This document shows positions 26,175 to 36,576 of a DNA stretch of 64,000 nucleotides, piece by piece. Both the position numbers and the translations under genes were made by a program. Origin of the DNA: UBA2219 sp964612075 (lineage in GTDB: Bacteria > Desulfobacterota > Deferrimicrobia > Deferrimicrobiales > Deferrimicrobiaceae); contig CAZTFC010000006.1 of assembly GCA_964612075.1 (NCBI GenBank), positions 1 to 64,000 on the forward strand, in the 5' to 3' direction. The stretch's first letter is position 1; the number at the start of each line of letters is the position of its first letter. A model generated the notes under the pieces. That model saw nothing but the letters and a program-made list of their open reading frames with translations, was not told where the DNA came from and made no database searches.

Positions 26175-27148
26175 TTCGCCTTCCTCCCCCTCCCGCCCCG
26201 CGGCTTCTCCGCGGCCAGCGGGTGCGCCTTCTCGTACGTTCCCACCAGGTGCGAAACGTCGACCCGGGCGTACCTCTGCGTCGTGGAGAGCGAGGCGTGC
26301 CCGAGCATCTCCTGGATCGCGCGCAGGTCGGCCCCCGACTCGAGGAGGTGGGTGGCGAAGGAGTGCCGCATCCCGTGGGGCGACAGGTGGCGCCTCACCC
26401 CCGGGCTCCCCGCCAGCGCCTCCGACAGCATCCTCGCCACGCTGCGCGCGGAGATCCCCGCGCCGGATTTCCGCCCCACCCTTCCCCGGCGGTTCAGGAA
26501 CAGCGGCTCGTCGATCGCGCTGCGGAAAGCGCCGCCCCGCGCCGCCGGGCGGACATCCAGGTAGTCGCGCAGCGCGCGGACGGCCTTCTCCCCGACCGGG
26601 ACCACGCGGACCTTCCTCCCCTTGCCCGTCACGCGGACCGTGCCGCCGTCGAGGGAGACGTCGCGCACCCGTAAAGATACCAGCTCCCCCACCCGCAGCC
26701 CCGAGGAGTACAGCAGCTCGAGGATGGCGGCGTCGCGCTTCGAGGCCGGGTCGTCCGCCGGGAGCGAGGAGAGGAAGCCCGCCATCTCGTCCACCGGGAG
26801 GAACTCCGGCAGCCGCATCGACCTGCGGGGGGCGGACAGCCCGGCCGCCGGGTTGGCCCGCAGCTCCCCGATCTCGACGAGGAACGAGAAGAAGGTGCGC
26901 ACCGCGGAGAGCCGCCGGCAGACCGACGAGGACTCGCGCCCGGGCAGAGACGCGGACAGGAACCGCCTCAGGTCGGCCGGGGAGACGAACCCCCAGCCGT
27001 CGCCGCCTTCGGGGTCTTTCCCCGCGGTTTCGACGAGGTGGTCCCGCAGCGCCCGGACCTCCCGGAGGTAGGCGCGGACGGTCTCCTTCGACGCGTTCCG
27101 CTCCGCCTCGAGAGACTTCACGAACCGGCTGACAGCCCCGCTGTCCAC
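26171..27148 (-). CDS. xerC: Tyrosine recombinase XerC/CodV
   Basis: 325 residues. The N-terminal SAM-like domain is SLEAERNASKETVRAYLREV. The catalytic domain has Arg in SSGLRVGELVSL, Lys in TGKGRKVRVVP, SPHGMRHSFATHL, and LGHASLSTTQRY with the nucleophile tyrosine. With a partner it resolves chromosome dimers at dif. Start GTG 27148 follows GAGGGG; a TTG at 27172 would add eight residues. The order trmFO-xerC-hslV-hslU matches gid-codV-clpQ-clpY of Bacillus. Confidence 0.92.
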   Translation of the reverse strand: MDSGAVSRFVKSLEAERNASKETVRAYLREVRALRDHLVETAGKDPEGGDGWGFVSPADLRRFLSASLPGRESSSVCRRLSAVRTFFSFLVEIGELRANPAAGLSAPRRSMRLPEFLPVDEMAGFLSSLPADDPASKRDAAILELLYSSGLRVGELVSLRVRDVSLDGGTVRVTGKGRKVRVVPVGEKAVRALRDYLDVRPAARGGAFRSAIDEPLFLNRRGRVGRKSGAGISARSVARMLSEALAGSPGVRRHLSPHGMRHSFATHLLESGADLRAIQEMLGHASLSTTQRYARVDVSHLVGTYEKAHPLAAEKPRGGRGRKAK

Positions 27149-27243
27149 GTGGCGTTTCCCCTCAAAATGCAAAAGAGTTTTTTAACACTCATACGGCGAG
27201 ATTTCAAGGACGATGGGCCGCTTCGCGCCCGGCCCGCGGGGGG

Positions 27244-28554
27244 CTACGGCAGCGAGGGGGCGAACATCCGGACCGCGTCGAGGGCGATTTCCGCCTTGCG
27301 CCCCTTGCGGTCCTTCTTCCCCCGGACGGCCACTTCCGGCAGCAGGCCGAAATTTGCGTTCATCGGCTGGGGGTCCCCTTTGCCCGGCGCGGTGATGTGC
27401 GCCATCAGGGCGCCGACCATCGACTCGGGCGGGAACGGGCGCGGCTCCCTGTCGAGGGCGCGCGCCGCGGCGGAGGCCCCCGCCACCAGACCGGAGGCGA
27501 TCGACTCGACGTACCCCTCCACACCCGTGATCTGGCCGGCGAAGAACAGCCCGGGGCGGCCGCGCAGCTCCATGCAGGGGGTGAGGCTGCGCCGGGCGTC
27601 GAGGAAGCCGTTGCGGTGGACCGAGCCGTAGCGCAGGAACTCCGCGCCTTCCAGGCCGGGGATGAGGGAGAAGACCCGCCTCTGCTCCGGGTACGTCATC
27701 CGCGTCTGGAAGCCGACGAGGTTGTACATCGACCCCTGCGCGTTCTCTTTCCGGAGCTGGAGGACCGCGTGGGGGATCTTCCCCGTCCGCGGGTCGCGCA
27801 GCCCGACCGGCCGCAGGGGCCCGAAGAGCAGCGTCTCCGGGCCGCGCCGGGCGATCTCCTCCACCGGCATGCACCCCTCGAAGTACCTGGGCTCCTCGAA
27901 GCCGCGCAGCGGCACGGTCTTCGCCGACAGGAGCGCCTCGAGGAACGTCGCGTATCGCTCCCGGTCCATGGGCAGGTTCAGGTAGTCGCCCGTGCCGGCC
28001 CCGTACCGGTCCGCGACGTACCCCGCGCCCGGGGCGATCGTCGCGGCGTCGACGATGGGCGAGATGGCGTCGTAGAAATAGAATCCCGCGTCCCCGAGCA
28101 GCTCCCGGATCGCCGACACGATCGGCTCCGGGGCCAGCGGCCCGCAGGCGAGGACGACGAGCGGCGCGTCCGGGATCCCCGTGACTTCCTCCCCGACCAC
28201 CCGGACGCCCGGGGCCGAGCGCACCGCCTCCGTCACCCCCTGCGCGAACCGCTCCCGGTCGACCGCCAGCGCCTTCCCCGCGGGGACCCTCGACGCGTCG
28301 GCGATCGGGAGCAGGGCGCTCCCGAGCAGCCGCAGCTCCTCCTTCAGCAGCCCCTTCCCGGAAACGATCTCCTCCGACCCGAGGGAGTTGCTGCACACGA
28401 GCTCCGCGAACCGCCCCGTCCGGTGCGCCCCGGTGCTCTTCCCGGGGCGCATCTCGAACAGGTCCACTCCGATCCCCGCGCGCGCGAGCCGCAAAGCCGC
28501 CTCGGACCCGGCGAGCCCCGCGCCCACGACCGATGCCCGCCCCCCCTCAGGCAT
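27244..28554 (-). CDS. trmFO: Methylenetetrahydrofolate--tRNA-(uracil-5-)-methyltransferase
   Basis: 436 residues. An FAD/folate enzyme that makes m5U54 in the tRNA T-loop. The dinucleotide fold VVGAGLAGSEAALRLA is at the N-terminus, with EMRPGKSTGAH, LVCSNSLGS, GNGFLDA-type segments and FAGQITGVEGYVES. Length is normal. The start overlaps the pilS stop by eight bases, so it is read with the pilus genes, an unusual neighbour. Confidence 0.95.
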   Translation of the reverse strand: MPEGGRASVVGAGLAGSEAALRLARAGIGVDLFEMRPGKSTGAHRTGRFAELVCSNSLGSEEIVSGKGLLKEELRLLGSALLPIADASRVPAGKALAVDRERFAQGVTEAVRSAPGVRVVGEEVTGIPDAPLVVLACGPLAPEPIVSAIRELLGDAGFYFYDAISPIVDAATIAPGAGYVADRYGAGTGDYLNLPMDRERYATFLEALLSAKTVPLRGFEEPRYFEGCMPVEEIARRGPETLLFGPLRPVGLRDPRTGKIPHAVLQLRKENAQGSMYNLVGFQTRMTYPEQRRVFSLIPGLEGAEFLRYGSVHRNGFLDARRSLTPCMELRGRPGLFFAGQITGVEGYVESIASGLVAGASAAARALDREPRPFPPESMVGALMAHITAPGKGDPQPMNANFGLLPEVAVRGKKDRKGRKAEIALDAVRMFAPSLP

Positions 28555-30232
28555 CCGCGCCGCCCCCGGTCTCCTCCCCCGAAAGGACCGGCAGGAAGAC
28601 GGAGAAGGTGCTCCCCTGCCCGGGGAGCGAGCGGACCTCGATGAACCCCTTGTGATGGTGGACGATCCGCTGGGAGATCGAGAGGCCCAGCCCCGTCCCG
28701 CCCTCCTTCGTCGTGAAGAAGGGATTGAAGATCCTCTCCAGGTCCTGCGGCTCGATCCCGACGCCCGAGTCGGAGACCGTCAGCACGGCGTACCGGGTGC
28801 CCTGCCGGATCTGCTCGTAGGCGTCCAGGAGGACGCGCCCCCCCGGAGGCGTCGACTGCACCGCGTTGCGGACCAGGTTCCAGACCACCTGCCGCAGCTG
28901 CTCGGCGTCCCCCTCCACCGAGAGCTCCTTCGTCGCCAGGTCCTCCACCTGGAGCCCCTTCTCCCTCGCCTCGCCGGCCCGCACCGCCTCCGCGATCTCC
29001 CGCAGGAGCGACGTCACCCGCACCCGCGCGAGACTGCGCAGCGACGTGCCCGTGAAGGAGAGGAAATCGGAGATGAGGGCGTTGAGGCGCTTGCTCTCCC
29101 GCTCGATGATCTCGAGCAGGGTGGCGGCGTCCTCCGGGACGTCGGCGGCCTCCCGGAGGAGCTGGGAGGAGCCGGCGATGGAAGCCAGGGGGTTGCGGAT
29201 CTCGTGCGCGAGCCCCGCGGCCATCTCCCCCACGCCGGCCAGGCGGTCGGCGATCCGGACCCGCTCCTCCATCTGCTTGATGGGGGTCAGGTCCTGGAAG
29301 ACGACGACGCGCCCGATGACGTTGCCGTCCGGGTCCTTCATCTGGGAGGCGGAGAAGCCGAGGAAGATCTCGGTCCCCTCCGGCCGGACGAACCGGATCT
29401 CGGGGCGCGGGGGGGCCGGCTCGCCGCGCCGGGGCCGCTCCGCGTCGCCGTCGATGCCGCCGAGGATCTCCTGGAGCGGCCTGCCGCCCAGCTCCTCCGG
29501 GGTCTTCCCGAGGATCGCGCAGGCCGAGTCGTTGTTGAGGGTGATCCGGCCCGAAAGGTCGGTCGTCAGGATGCCGGAGGGGATGTTGTCGATCACGTTC
29601 TTGTGGAACGTCTCCAGCTTGCGGATCACCTCGTCCCGGTCCTGGACGCGCTCCATTCCCTTGCGGATGTCCTCCCCCAGCAGCCCGGAGAGCGCCCCGG
29701 TGAGGAAGAACCCGGCGAAGTGGATGCCCGACGACCGGAGGAACCGCGCCAGCGGGATCGCCGCTTCCTCGGCTCCCGGCGGCGAAACGACCCCCTTCAT
29801 CTGCAGGTAGACGAGGAGGGTGTAGCTCGCCGAGGAAAGCATGGCCCACACGAGCGCCCCCCGCATGTAGCGCTCGAGGCTCCCGAGCAGGATCATCAGG
29901 ACGTACATGAAGGAGAAGACGCTCTCGATGCCGCCGGTGGCGAACACCAGGATCGAGATGAACGCCGCGTCGATCAGCGCCTGCATGTGGGCGCCGAAGT
30001 CGGGGAACCGCTCGCGCCCCCACGCGGCGTACCGGATCAGCAGCCAGCCGTAGGACAGCAGGACCGCGATGTAGAGGTACTTGAACCGCTCGGCCAGCTC
30101 CGGGTCCGGCGAGCGGAACTGCACCGTGAGGACGGACGCCAGGAGGGCGAAGCCGATCCCCGAGCGGACCAGGAGGAAATTGCGGCCCGCCTGTTCCTGG
30201 GCCCCGCGGACCGAAGCGGGGACCCGCGGCAA
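28547..30232 (-). CDS. pilS: PilS-type sensor histidine kinase
   Basis: 561 residues. Six membrane helices in the first 190 residues form the NtrY/PilS-like sensor. A coiled linker and a PAS domain (about 215-320: NIPSGILTTDLSGRITLNN) follow. The HisKA phospho-histidine is in GLAHEIRNPLASIAGSSQLL, and the HATPase has NLVRNAVQS, DSGVGIEPQDLERIFNPFF and GGTGLGLSI. PilS proteins monitor pilin and activate PilR, a sigma-54 activator of pilA. No pilR is adjacent; trmFO follows instead. Confidence 0.9.
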   Translation of the reverse strand: MPRVPASVRGAQEQAGRNFLLVRSGIGFALLASVLTVQFRSPDPELAERFKYLYIAVLLSYGWLLIRYAAWGRERFPDFGAHMQALIDAAFISILVFATGGIESVFSFMYVLMILLGSLERYMRGALVWAMLSSASYTLLVYLQMKGVVSPPGAEEAAIPLARFLRSSGIHFAGFFLTGALSGLLGEDIRKGMERVQDRDEVIRKLETFHKNVIDNIPSGILTTDLSGRITLNNDSACAILGKTPEELGGRPLQEILGGIDGDAERPRRGEPAPPRPEIRFVRPEGTEIFLGFSASQMKDPDGNVIGRVVVFQDLTPIKQMEERVRIADRLAGVGEMAAGLAHEIRNPLASIAGSSQLLREAADVPEDAATLLEIIERESKRLNALISDFLSFTGTSLRSLARVRVTSLLREIAEAVRAGEAREKGLQVEDLATKELSVEGDAEQLRQVVWNLVRNAVQSTPPGGRVLLDAYEQIRQGTRYAVLTVSDSGVGIEPQDLERIFNPFFTTKEGGTGLGLSISQRIVHHHKGFIEVRSLPGQGSTFSVFLPVLSGEETGGGADA

Positions 30233-30235
30233 CGG

Positions 30236-31453
30236 CTATCCTCCGATCGTCCCGGCCAGCTTGAACACCGGCAGGTACATCGCGATGACCAGGCCGCCGA
30301 TGACGACGCCGAGGAAGACCATCAGCATCGGCTCGAGGAGCGACGTCAGCGCCTCGACGGCCGAATCGACCTCCTCGTCGTAGAAGTCGGCGATCTTGTT
30401 CAGCATCACGTCGAGCGCGCCGGTGGCCTCGCCGACCGCCACCATCTGGGTCACCATCGCCGGGAAGACGTTGCTCTCGGCCAGCGGCTCCGCGATCGTC
30501 TTGCCCTCGCTGATGCTCCCCCGGGCCTTCACGATCGCTTCCTCGATGATCTTGTTGCCCGCCGTCTTCGAGACGATGTCCATGCTCTCGAGGATGGGGA
30601 CGCCGCTGCTCACCATCGTGCCGAGGGTCCGCGAGAAGCGGGCCACCGCGATGCGCTGCAGGAGGGAGCCGATCACCGGGAGCCGCAGGAGCAGCCGGTC
30701 CCAGTTCCGCCGGCCGTTCTCCTTGGAGATGTACCATTTGAACGCCGCACCGCCCGCGAAGATCAGGACGATCACGACCAGGAAGTACTTCCGGGTCATT
30801 TCGCTGATCTTCAGGACGAACGCGGTCGGCGCGGGAAGCGCCCCGCCGAAGTCGGTGAACATCTTCGCGAAGATCGGGATGACGTACACGAGGAGGACGA
30901 CCGTGACGATCACGGCGACGGCCAGGATCGTGGACGGGTAGACCATCGCCCCCTTGATCTTCTTGGCCAGCTTCATCGCCTTCTCGATGTGGTCGGCCAG
31001 GCGGGAGAGGATCGTGTCGAGGATGCCGCCCACCTCGCCGGCGGCGACCAGGTTGATGAACAGGGCGTCGAACACCTTCGGGTGCTTCCCGAGGGCGTCG
31101 GCGAACGTGGAGCCGCTCTCCACGTCCTCCTTCACCTTGACGAGCACCTTCTTGAACGAGTCGTTCTCCTGCTGGGCCCCGAGGATGTCGAGGCACTGGA
31201 CGAGGGGGAGCCCCGCGTCGATCATGGTGGCGAACTGGCGCGTGAAGACGGCCAGCTCCTTCTGGGTGACCTTCTTCTCCCCCAGCCCCGGGATCTTTAT
31301 TTCGACGTTGAGCCCGCTCCTCTTCTTGATGCTGGTGGGGGCGATCTGCTCCCGGCGGAGCTGCGCGAGGACGAACGCCTCGCTCGGGGCCTCGAGCTCG
31401 CCCGACACCTTCGCCCCGCCCCGGTTCTTGCCTTCCCACGCGAATTTCGCCAT
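30236..31453 (-). CDS. pilC: Type IV pilus inner-membrane platform protein
   Basis: 405 residues. Two GspF-like repeats (ELAVFTRQFATMIDAGLPLVQCLDIL and VARFSRTLGTMVSSGVPILESMDI) with three transmembrane helices near 170-190, 220-240 and the C-terminus (FLGVVIGGLVIAMYLPVF). It couples the PilB and PilT motors to pilin assembly. Start ATG 31453 (MAKFAWEGK) follows GGAGG by five bases, better than the upstream codon at 31468. Confidence 0.96.
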   Translation of the reverse strand: MAKFAWEGKNRGGAKVSGELEAPSEAFVLAQLRREQIAPTSIKKRSGLNVEIKIPGLGEKKVTQKELAVFTRQFATMIDAGLPLVQCLDILGAQQENDSFKKVLVKVKEDVESGSTFADALGKHPKVFDALFINLVAAGEVGGILDTILSRLADHIEKAMKLAKKIKGAMVYPSTILAVAVIVTVVLLVYVIPIFAKMFTDFGGALPAPTAFVLKISEMTRKYFLVVIVLIFAGGAAFKWYISKENGRRNWDRLLLRLPVIGSLLQRIAVARFSRTLGTMVSSGVPILESMDIVSKTAGNKIIEEAIVKARGSISEGKTIAEPLAESNVFPAMVTQMVAVGEATGALDVMLNKIADFYDEEVDSAVEALTSLLEPMLMVFLGVVIGGLVIAMYLPVFKLAGTIGG

Positions 31454-31483
31454 CGTCGCCTCCGTCACCTGGAGAGAAGAAAG

Positions 31484-32584
<1,101 letters not shown>

Positions 32585-32618
32585 TTTTTCGGCTCTCCCC
32601 CCTGTTCCCGTCGTCTCT

Positions 32619-34316
32619 CTAGTCCGGGGCGGTCACGCGCAGCACTTCCTCGAGCGTCGTGACCCCCTCCTCGAGCTTCGAGAGGCCGGCCTGCCGCAGC
32701 GTCTTCATGCCCAGGCGCACCGCCTCCCGCTTGATGTCGATCGCCGACCCGCCGCGCAGCACCAGGTCCTTGATCTCCTCCTTGATCGTCATCACCTCGT
32801 ACAGCGCCACGCGGCCGCGGAAGCCGGTCCCGTTGCACTCCTCGCAGCCCTTCCCCTTCGCGGGCCTGGCGCCCTTGATCCGCTCCGGCTTCATCCCCGC
32901 GTCCACCAGCGCCTTGGGGAGGACCTTCGCCTCCTCCTTGCAGTGTTCGCATACGCGGCGGGCGAGCCGCTGGGCGACGATGAGGTTCAGGGAGGACGAC
33001 ACCAGGAACGGCTCGATCCCCATGTTGAGCAGGCGGGTGACGGTGCTCGGCGCGTCGTTGGTGTGCAGCGTGGACAGGACGAGGTGGCCGGTCAGGGACG
33101 CCTTCACCGCGATCTCCGCGGTCTCGTAGTCGCGGATCTCGCCCACCATGATGATGTCGGGGTCCTGCCGCAGGAAGGAGCGCAGCGCCGAGGAGAAGGT
33201 CAGCCCGATGTCCTCCTTCATCTGCACCTGGTTGATCCCGGCGAAGTTGTATTCCACGGGGTCCTCGGCCGTGGAGATGTTGTCCGTCGTCTTGTTCAGG
33301 TCGGACAGCGCCGAGTACAGCGTGGTGGTCTTCCCGGAGCCGGTGGGGCCGGTGACCAGGATCATCCCGTACGGCCGGTGGATCTGCGTCATGAAATCGG
33401 TGAGCTGCTGCGGCTCGAAGCCGAGCTTGCCCATGTCGAGCTGCAGGTTCGACTTGTCGAGGAGGCGAAGGACGATCTTCTCGCCGTAGATGGTGGGCAG
33501 GACGGAGACGCGGAAGTCCATCTCCCGCCCCTTGCCGATCTTCATCTTGATGCGGCCGTCCTGCGGCAGGCGCCGCTCGGCGATGTCGAGCGAGGCCATG
33601 ATCTTGAGGCGCGACGAGAGCGCGTTGCGCAGCCGCATGGGCGGGCGCATCACCTCGTAGAGGACGCCGTCGACGCGGTACCGGACGCGGAACTCCTTCT
33701 CGTAGGGCTCGATGTGGATGTCGGACGCCCTCCGCTTGATCGCCTCGGTCAGGAGGTAGTTCGCGAGCTTGACGACCGGCGCGTCGTCCACCGCGCGCTC
33801 GAGGTCGGCGATCTCGTCCTGCTCCTCGCGGACGACCTCGAGGTCCTCGTCGAGGTCGGAGATGATGTCCTTGAACTCCATCGAGCGGTCGAAGAACTTG
33901 TTGATCGCCGTGGTGATGTCCCGCTCGGAGGCGAGGACGAGCTCGACGGAGTAGCCGGTCTTGAACCCGATCCCGTCGACGATCGCCATGCTGGAGGGGT
34001 CGGAGACGGCGACGATCATCTTCGCGCCGACGCGGTTGATGGGGAGGGCGAGGTGCTTCTGCACCATCTCCTCGGGGAGCAGCCGCACGACCTCGGGGTT
34101 GATCTCGTACTTGGAAAGGTCCACCACGGGCAGGCTGAACTGGCGCCCGAGGAAGGCGAGCAGCTCCTCCTCCTTGATGTACCCCGCCTTCACGAGGATC
34201 GTGCCGATCCGTTCGTGGGTCCTTTCCTGGGTTTCGAGGGCGGAGCGAAGCTGGTCGGAAGTGAGCAGGTTCCCTTTCAGAAGCATTTCCCCGATTTTCG
34301 TTGCGACGGTCGACAT
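32619..34316 (-). CDS. pilB: Type IV pilus extension ATPase
   Basis: 565 residues. The N-terminal T2SSE_N domain (about 1-160) is followed by the ATPase: VTGPTGSGKTTTLYSAL (Walker A), AEDPVEYNF, IIMVGEIRDYETAEIA (Walker B) and VLSTLHTNDAPS. A zinc site follows (CEHC near the RLARRVCEHCK segment and CEECNGTGFRG). It powers pilin polymerisation. The order pilB-pilT-pilC-pilS is the standard Geobacter-type cluster. Confidence 0.97.
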   Translation of the reverse strand: MSTVATKIGEMLLKGNLLTSDQLRSALETQERTHERIGTILVKAGYIKEEELLAFLGRQFSLPVVDLSKYEINPEVVRLLPEEMVQKHLALPINRVGAKMIVAVSDPSSMAIVDGIGFKTGYSVELVLASERDITTAINKFFDRSMEFKDIISDLDEDLEVVREEQDEIADLERAVDDAPVVKLANYLLTEAIKRRASDIHIEPYEKEFRVRYRVDGVLYEVMRPPMRLRNALSSRLKIMASLDIAERRLPQDGRIKMKIGKGREMDFRVSVLPTIYGEKIVLRLLDKSNLQLDMGKLGFEPQQLTDFMTQIHRPYGMILVTGPTGSGKTTTLYSALSDLNKTTDNISTAEDPVEYNFAGINQVQMKEDIGLTFSSALRSFLRQDPDIIMVGEIRDYETAEIAVKASLTGHLVLSTLHTNDAPSTVTRLLNMGIEPFLVSSSLNLIVAQRLARRVCEHCKEEAKVLPKALVDAGMKPERIKGARPAKGKGCEECNGTGFRGRVALYEVMTIKEEIKDLVLRGGSAIDIKREAVRLGMKTLRQAGLSKLEEGVTTLEEVLRVTAPD

Positions 34317-34366
34317 GCCTTTCCTTTACCTCCGGCCGCTCCGCGACCCGATCGAATCTAACACAT

Positions 34367-35227
34367 TTAGAAATCCGGTTTTGCTAATTTTATCAACCCT
34401 TTTTTTGCGTATTCGAGAAAGATTCCTCCCGGTACTTCCTTTCCCGTCCAGATGGCGAAGCTTCTCGCGGCCTGGCAGGCCAGCATCGGGAGCCCGTCGA
34501 TCGAAGACACCCCCGCGGCGCGAAGCCGGCGCACGAGCCGGGTCCCGCCGGTCCGGTAAACCAGATCGGCAAAACGGGCGGTTTTCTTTACTGCTTTGTG
34601 CGGAAAATCGTCCCACTCCCCGATCAGCCCGAGGGGGGTGCACTGGACGATGAGGTCGGCGCCCCCGATCGCCTCGACGAGCGTGCGGGGGTCGATGCCG
34701 CCCGTCGAGAAGGTTACCGACGGCAGCCGGGGGGAAAGGGCCCGCGCCAGCTCCCCGGCCCGCCCGGGGGTCCGGTTGAGGACGACGATGCGGCGCGACC
34801 CCGCCTTTCCCAGGGCGAACGCGACGCCCCGCGCGGCGCCGCCCGCCCCCAGCAGGACGACCCCTTCGTGGCGCCGGCCCCACCCGCGCCCCTCGAGGGC
34901 GTCCAGGAACCCCTCGCCGTCGGTGTTTTCCGCGTGCAGTCCCCCGTCCCGGACGACGAGGGTGTTGGCCGCCCCGCACGCCTCGACCTCCTCCGAACGG
35001 GTGTCGGAAAGCTTCGCCGCCTCCTCCTTGAACGGGATGGTGACGTTCCCGCCGAGGAAGTTCGCCTCCCGGACGAGGCGCAGGAACGCTCCGAGGCGCC
35101 CCTCCGGGAGCTCGACGGGGACGTAGTGCAGCGGGAGTCCCAGGCGGGAGATGACCCCGTTGTGCATCGCGGGGCTTAAGGAATGCCCGATCGGGCTGCC
35201 GACGACGAAGAGCAGGGAGCGGTTCAA
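34367..35227 (-). CDS. aroE: Shikimate dehydrogenase
   Basis: 286 residues. It reduces 3-dehydroshikimate with NADPH. Substrate motifs VVGSPIGHSLSPAMHN and NVTIPFKEEA (catalytic Lys), then ENTDGEGFLDAL, the nucleotide loop LLGAGGAARGVAFAL and NRTPGRA. The only usable start is TTG 35227, which overlaps the stop of the HNH gene as TTGA, implying translational coupling. Confidence 0.93.
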   Translation of the reverse strand: MNRSLLFVVGSPIGHSLSPAMHNGVISRLGLPLHYVPVELPEGRLGAFLRLVREANFLGGNVTIPFKEEAAKLSDTRSEEVEACGAANTLVVRDGGLHAENTDGEGFLDALEGRGWGRRHEGVVLLGAGGAARGVAFALGKAGSRRIVVLNRTPGRAGELARALSPRLPSVTFSTGGIDPRTLVEAIGGADLIVQCTPLGLIGEWDDFPHKAVKKTARFADLVYRTGGTRLVRRLRAAGVSSIDGLPMLACQAARSFAIWTGKEVPGGIFLEYAKKGLIKLAKPDF

Positions 35228-35835
35228 TCCCGCAGCTCGAGGTTCCAGTAGGTGTAGTCGACGACGTTGAGGAACGGCAGCCATTCCCTGTGGATCGGCC
35301 GGCGCAGCGAGAAGGCGTACTCCGGAGACCAGCGCGGCGGCCCGGGCGGGGACACCAGCCGCATCCCCGCGCGGTCGGGGGTCTCGCCCCCCTTGCGCTT
35401 GTTGCAGGGGACGCAGCTGCACACGATGTTCTCCCACGCGGTCTTCCCGCCCTGCGAGCGCGGCACCACGTGGTCGAGGTTGAGCTCGCTGGTAGGGAGG
35501 GTCCGGCCGCAGTACTGGCAGGTGCTGCCGTCCCGGATGAAGACGTTGCGGCGGCTGAACCGGACGTTGCGCCGAGGGAGGCGGTCGTACGCGACGAGGA
35601 CCACCACGCGGGGGACCCGCATCGCGCGCCCGACGAGCCCGACGGACTCGTCGCCCTCGGCGACCGACAGGGCGCTCCAGGACGGGTAGTCGAAGGTCTC
35701 GTACTGCTCGTTGATCGCCTTGGCGAGTCCGGTGTAGAGGAGGCAGAAAGCGCGACGGGCCGTGGTGACGTGGACGGGGAAGAAGGCCCGGTTGAGGACG
35801 AGCACGCTCGAGTTCAGCATCGGGGGAACCGGCAT
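35224..35835 (-). CDS. HNH endonuclease family protein
   Basis: 203 residues. The HNH core is CQYCGRTLPTSELNLDHVVP, with RSQGGKTAWENIV and CVPCNKRKGGETP, giving two CxxC zinc pairs and the LDHVxPxSxGG catalytic strand. The N-terminal LVLNRAFFPVHVTTARRAFCLLY is the conserved start of this widespread chromosomal HNH group, whose function is unknown. An internal ATG at 35820 (MLNSSVLVLN) is an alternative start. It is coupled to aroE. Confidence 0.87.
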   Translation of the reverse strand: MPVPPMLNSSVLVLNRAFFPVHVTTARRAFCLLYTGLAKAINEQYETFDYPSWSALSVAEGDESVGLVGRAMRVPRVVVLVAYDRLPRRNVRFSRRNVFIRDGSTCQYCGRTLPTSELNLDHVVPRSQGGKTAWENIVCSCVPCNKRKGGETPDRAGMRLVSPPGPPRWSPEYAFSLRRPIHREWLPFLNVVDYTYWNLELRD

Positions 35836-35875
35836 CGCATGATTCCCATTACTGTACCCATCGCGCGAAAGCCGG

Positions 35876-36544
35876 TCAATCCTTCTTCGCCAGCTCCCTG
35901 AGCAGGATCTTCTTCCCGTAGAGCGCGTTCTTCTGCACCAGCTTCTCGGCGAGGGCCGGGTCGCGCCGGCGGAAGGCGTCCACGATCTCGGCGTGCTGGT
36001 CGATCGACCCCTCGACCTTCCCCGGCATGGCGAGGATCAGCCGGTACCGCTGGAACTGCGCCACCATCGTCTGCACGATCTGGTGGAGCCGGGCGTTGCC
36101 GGCGGCGCGCAGGAACGTGTCGTGGAAATCGTTGTGCAGCTCGAGGACCCGGCGCAGGTCCTTCTTCGCCGAGGCCGCCTGGATCTGCCGGTTGACGGCC
36201 TCCATCCGGTCGATCTCGCTCTCGGTGAGCGTCATCGTCGCCAGTCGCGCCGCGTACCCCTCGAGGATCATCTTCAGGTCATAGAAGTCCGAGACGTCCT
36301 GCGCGGAGAAGGAGGCGACGATCGCCCCCTTCCGGGGGATGACGGAGATGAACCCCTCGGTCTCGAGCTGCCGGAACGCCTCCCGGATGGGGGTCCGGCT
36401 GATCCCGAACTTCTCCGCGAGCTCCGGCTCCGCGATGCGCGCCCCCGGCTTGAGCTGCCCGTTGACGATCGCGTTCCGGATGGAGGAGACGATCCGCTCG
36501 CGAAGGGTGAGGTGGCTGTCGATCCGGACTCTCAGCTTCTGCAC
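35876..36544 (-). CDS. GntR family regulator, FCD (FadR/VanR) subfamily
   Basis: 222 residues. The winged helix (TLRERIVSSIRNAIVNGQLKPG, then EPELAEKFGISRTPIREAFRQLETEGF) is followed by the FCD ligand domain with Asp/His metal-binding residues (FYDLKMILEGYAARLA, LHNDFHDTF, DQHAEIVDAF). Start GTG 36544 follows GAGG. The ATG at 36580 is rejected because it lies only a few bases from the promoter -10 region. FCD regulators usually respond to carboxylic acids or sugar acids. Confidence 0.85.
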   Translation of the reverse strand: MQKLRVRIDSHLTLRERIVSSIRNAIVNGQLKPGARIAEPELAEKFGISRTPIREAFRQLETEGFISVIPRKGAIVASFSAQDVSDFYDLKMILEGYAARLATMTLTESEIDRMEAVNRQIQAASAKKDLRRVLELHNDFHDTFLRAAGNARLHQIVQTMVAQFQRYRLILAMPGKVEGSIDQHAEIVDAFRRRDPALAEKLVQKNALYGKKILLRELAKKD

Positions 36545-36576
36545 CGTCGATCCTCGGCGTTCCGTGAATCCTTTAC

